Source: Spirochaetota bacterium
Lineage (GTDB): Bacteria > Spirochaetota > UBA4802 > UBA5550
Length of the DNA: 64,000 nt
Direction: 5' to 3'
Assembly (NCBI GenBank): GCA_016929135.1
Contig: JAFGJK010000040.1
Span: forward strand, 1 to 64,000
Below the pieces are notes generated by a model, which saw only the letters and a list, made by a program, of their open reading frames with translations, was not told the origin of the DNA and did no database searches. Of this stretch, positions 62,250 to 64,000 are shown in pieces. A program made the position numbers and the translations under genes. Position 1 is the stretch's first letter; each line of letters opens with the position of its first letter.

Positions 62250-62591
62250 TTAGTTTTCATCCGACAGAACGATGAGTATATGGCTCGTCCTCTTCCTGAT
62301 CCTCGATGCGCGCCCCCTGGCCCTTGCCCGGAACCTCTTCAGGGTCTTCCCCTCATCGATGCAGATCTTCTTGATGTACAGCTTCTCCTCGAGAATCTCC
62401 GGATTCTTGTACTTGGCGTTGGCGCCGGCGGAATGAAGGGTCGTGAGGAGGAGCTTCGACGCCTTCCGCGGTATTGCCTTGAGCACATCCATGGCCTCCG
62501 GCAGCGAATAGCCCCGTATCTCGTTCGCCACCAGCCGCATCTTCGACGCGGAGATCCTGTTGTATTTCGATACCGCTACGGATTCCATCAC
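62250..62591 (-). CDS. rplV: 50S ribosomal protein L22
   Basis: A 113-residue L22: [20 protein letters not shown] and the tunnel-lining loop [20 protein letters not shown]. Overlaps the rpsS stop by 4 bp. Confidence 0.97.
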   Translation of the reverse strand: MMESVAVSKYNRISASKMRLVANEIRGYSLPEAMDVLKAIPRKASKLLLTTLHSAGANAKYKNPEILEEKLYIKKICIDEGKTLKRFRARARGRASRIRKRTSHILIVLSDEN

Positions 62592-62875
62592 TTCTTCCTC
62601 TTCGCAATCTTGTCGTCTTTCGTCTTGTGCCCCCGGTACGTTCTGGTGGGCGCGAACTCGCCGAGCTTGTGCCCCACCATGTTCTCGGTGACGTACACCG
62701 GGATGAAGTTCTTGCCATTGTGAACCATCAGCGTGTGGCCGATCATTTCCGGAAATATCGTCGACCGTCTCGACCAGGTCTTCAGCGCCTTTCTCGTGTT
62801 CGTGGAATTCATATCCTCAATCTTCTTGAAAAGCTTGATGTCGATATAGGGTCCTTTTTTTACCGATCGGGCCAT
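62588..62875 (-). CDS. rpsS: 30S ribosomal protein S19
   Basis: A 95-residue S19: [40 protein letters not shown] and [20 protein letters not shown]. Starts 2 bp after rplB and overlaps rplV by 4 bp. Confidence 0.98.
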   Translation of the reverse strand: MARSVKKGPYIDIKLFKKIEDMNSTNTRKALKTWSRRSTIFPEMIGHTLMVHNGKNFIPVYVTENMVGHKLGEFAPTRTYRGHKTKDDKIAKRKK

Positions 62876-62877
62876 GG

Positions 62878-63705
62878 CTATTTCTTCCTTCTGTTCACAA
62901 TGTATTTGTCGCTGTACTTGACCTTCTTCCTCGTTTTATACCCCTTGGTGGGCTGACCCGTGGGTGATACCGGGTGGCGTCCGCCCGAGGATTTCCCCTC
63001 TCCTCCGCCCAGGGGATGGTCGATGGGATTCATCGCGACGCCGCGGACCTTCGGCCGCTTGTTGAGCCAGCGCGACCGCCCCGCCTTTCCTATGGTGATA
63101 TTGCCGTAATCCTTGTTCCCCACCTCGCCGATGGTGGCGTAGCACTCCTGGTGGATCTTCCTGATCTCGCCGGAGGGGAGCTTTATCAGACAGTAGGATC
63201 CCTCCTTCGCGGTTATGACCGCCGAGGTGCCGGCGGATCGGACAAGCTGTCCCCCCTTCCCCCTGTGCATCTCGATGTTGTAGATCTGCGTGCCCAGCGG
63301 TATGCTCTTCAGCGGCAGTGCGTTCCCCGCCTTGATCTCAGCGCTGTCGCCGGTCAGGATAACGTCGCCCACCTTCAGCTGGTTCGGGGCGATGATGTAG
63401 CGTTTTTCGCCGTCCAGATAGCTTATCAGGGCGATAAAGGCAGACCGATTGGGGTCGTACTCGATGGTCTCCACCTTTCCGGGAACGTTGAACTTGTTCC
63501 TTTTAAAATCAATGATCCGGTATTTCCTCTTGTGTCCGCCACCCTTTCTCCGCACCGATACACGTCCGCCGGCGCCCCTGCCGGCATGCTCCTTGGTGCC
63601 TTTGGTCAGCGGTTTGTGAGGCGAGTCCGCGGTCAGCTCGGAATAATCGAGAACGGTCTTGTATCGATTGGTCGGCGTTATCGGCCTGAACTTTTTAATT
63701 CCCAT
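62878..63705 (-). CDS. rplB: 50S ribosomal protein L2
   Basis: A 275-residue L2: [20 protein letters not shown], the RNA-binding core, and the C-terminal [20 protein letters not shown] with the conserved histidine. Required for subunit joining and peptidyl transfer. 15 bp after rplW. Confidence 0.98.
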   Translation of the reverse strand: MGIKKFRPITPTNRYKTVLDYSELTADSPHKPLTKGTKEHAGRGAGGRVSVRRKGGGHKRKYRIIDFKRNKFNVPGKVETIEYDPNRSAFIALISYLDGEKRYIIAPNQLKVGDVILTGDSAEIKAGNALPLKSIPLGTQIYNIEMHRGKGGQLVRSAGTSAVITAKEGSYCLIKLPSGEIRKIHQECYATIGEVGNKDYGNITIGKAGRSRWLNKRPKVRGVAMNPIDHPLGGGEGKSSGGRHPVSPTGQPTKGYKTRKKVKYSDKYIVNRRKK

Positions 63706-63720
63706 CGCTCACTCTCTCTG

Positions 63721-64000
63721 CTATTTCGATTCAAAGATCTCAATTTTTTCGCCGGCCTTCAGCGTCACTATCGCCTTCTTCCATGCCGCGCGCCGCCCGA
63801 CCTGAAACCTGATCCTCCGGGTCTTCCCCCTGACGACAATCATGTTGACCCGCTCCGGCTGGACCCCGAATATCGCTTTGACCGCGGCGCTGACCATTTT
63901 CTTGTTCGCTTTCATGGGGACCCGGAACACGTACTTGTTCTTGCTCATCAGGTCGGTGGTCTTCTCCGATATTACGGGCTTTACGATGACATCATTCGGA
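63721..64000 (-). CDS. rplW: 50S ribosomal protein L23 (5' end outside window)
   Basis: The frame with YVFRVPMKANKKMVSAAVKA and IFGVQPERVNMIVVRGKTRR continues upstream past the ATG at 63948 to the window edge, where it reads VIVKPVISEKTTDLMSKNKY, the normal L23 N-terminus. So the real start is just beyond 64000 and only a few residues are missing. L23 docks trigger factor and SRP at the tunnel exit. Confidence 0.96.
   Translation of the reverse strand, partial: PNDVIVKPVISEKTTDLMSKNKYVFRVPMKANKKMVSAAVKAIFGVQPERVNMIVVRGKTRRIRFQVGRRAAWKKAIVTLKAGEKIEIFESK

Overview
The window looks like chromosome from a GC-rich spirochaete. Two adjacent genes encode homologues of FlaA, the sheath protein of spirochaetal periplasmic flagella. 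A 901-residue GreA with a very long N-terminal extension and a PPi-type phosphofructokinase also fit that phylum, and lipoproteins and secreted envelope proteins are numerous. I cannot assign a genus. I see no rRNA, CRISPR array, prophage or insertion sequence, and only one tRNA.

Layout. 1-3.8 kb: dnaE (minus, 3' end outside the window) divergent from two tiny zinc-ribbon genes (one Trm112-like). 3.9-4.1 kb: an intergenic element with terminal inverted repeats. 4.1-6.4 kb: a PpiD/SurA-like periplasmic chaperone, the CheY-P phosphatase cheX and, convergent, thyX. 6.5-11.1 kb: a minus-strand Rnf operon (orf93-rnfC-D-G-E-A) with no rnfB. 11.4-15.6 kb: a TPR protein, a lipoprotein coupled to PPi-phosphofructokinase, a DUF2147 protein, two unknown genes and tRNA-Leu(CAG). 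15.6-20.4 kb: long greA and a two-gene flaA operon preceded by sigma70-like and sigma28-like promoters. 20.5-25.8 kb: metF, lepB, a HEAT-repeat protein, an M20 peptidase, a membrane protein and a FecR lipoprotein. 26-33 kb: a degenerate ADP-ribosylglycohydrolase-fold protein and a cell-envelope group (M23 peptidase, polysaccharide deacetylase, GerM-like protein, amidase) around dapF. 33.3-36 kb: SH3 lipoprotein, rluB-type synthase, SPOR protein and a GNAT acetyltransferase.

36-39.9 kb holds the least familiar unit, a tight five-gene operon. It begins with a protein joining a STAS-like region to a GHKL-type ATPase domain. Next comes a STAS-like (DUF4325-type) protein with a winged-helix-like C-terminus, then a soluble unknown, a C-tail-anchored protein and a secreted protein. 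It resembles a partner-switching regulatory module.

39.95-42.1 kb: groES-groEL under an extended CIRCE operator. 42.2-46.8 kb: lysC, HAD phosphatase, pssA, an FAD/NAD(P) reductase and moaC. 46.9-51.7 kb: a large lipoprotein, a predicted beta-barrel, truA, a DUF2225 protein and a secreted unknown. 51.7-64 kb: the S10-spc-alpha ribosomal superoperon on the minus strand, from rplQ back to a truncated rplW, including rpoA, secY and infA but lacking adk and map between secY and infA.

All coordinates and motifs were read by eye. No database search or structure prediction was run, so family names rest on recognised motifs and context.
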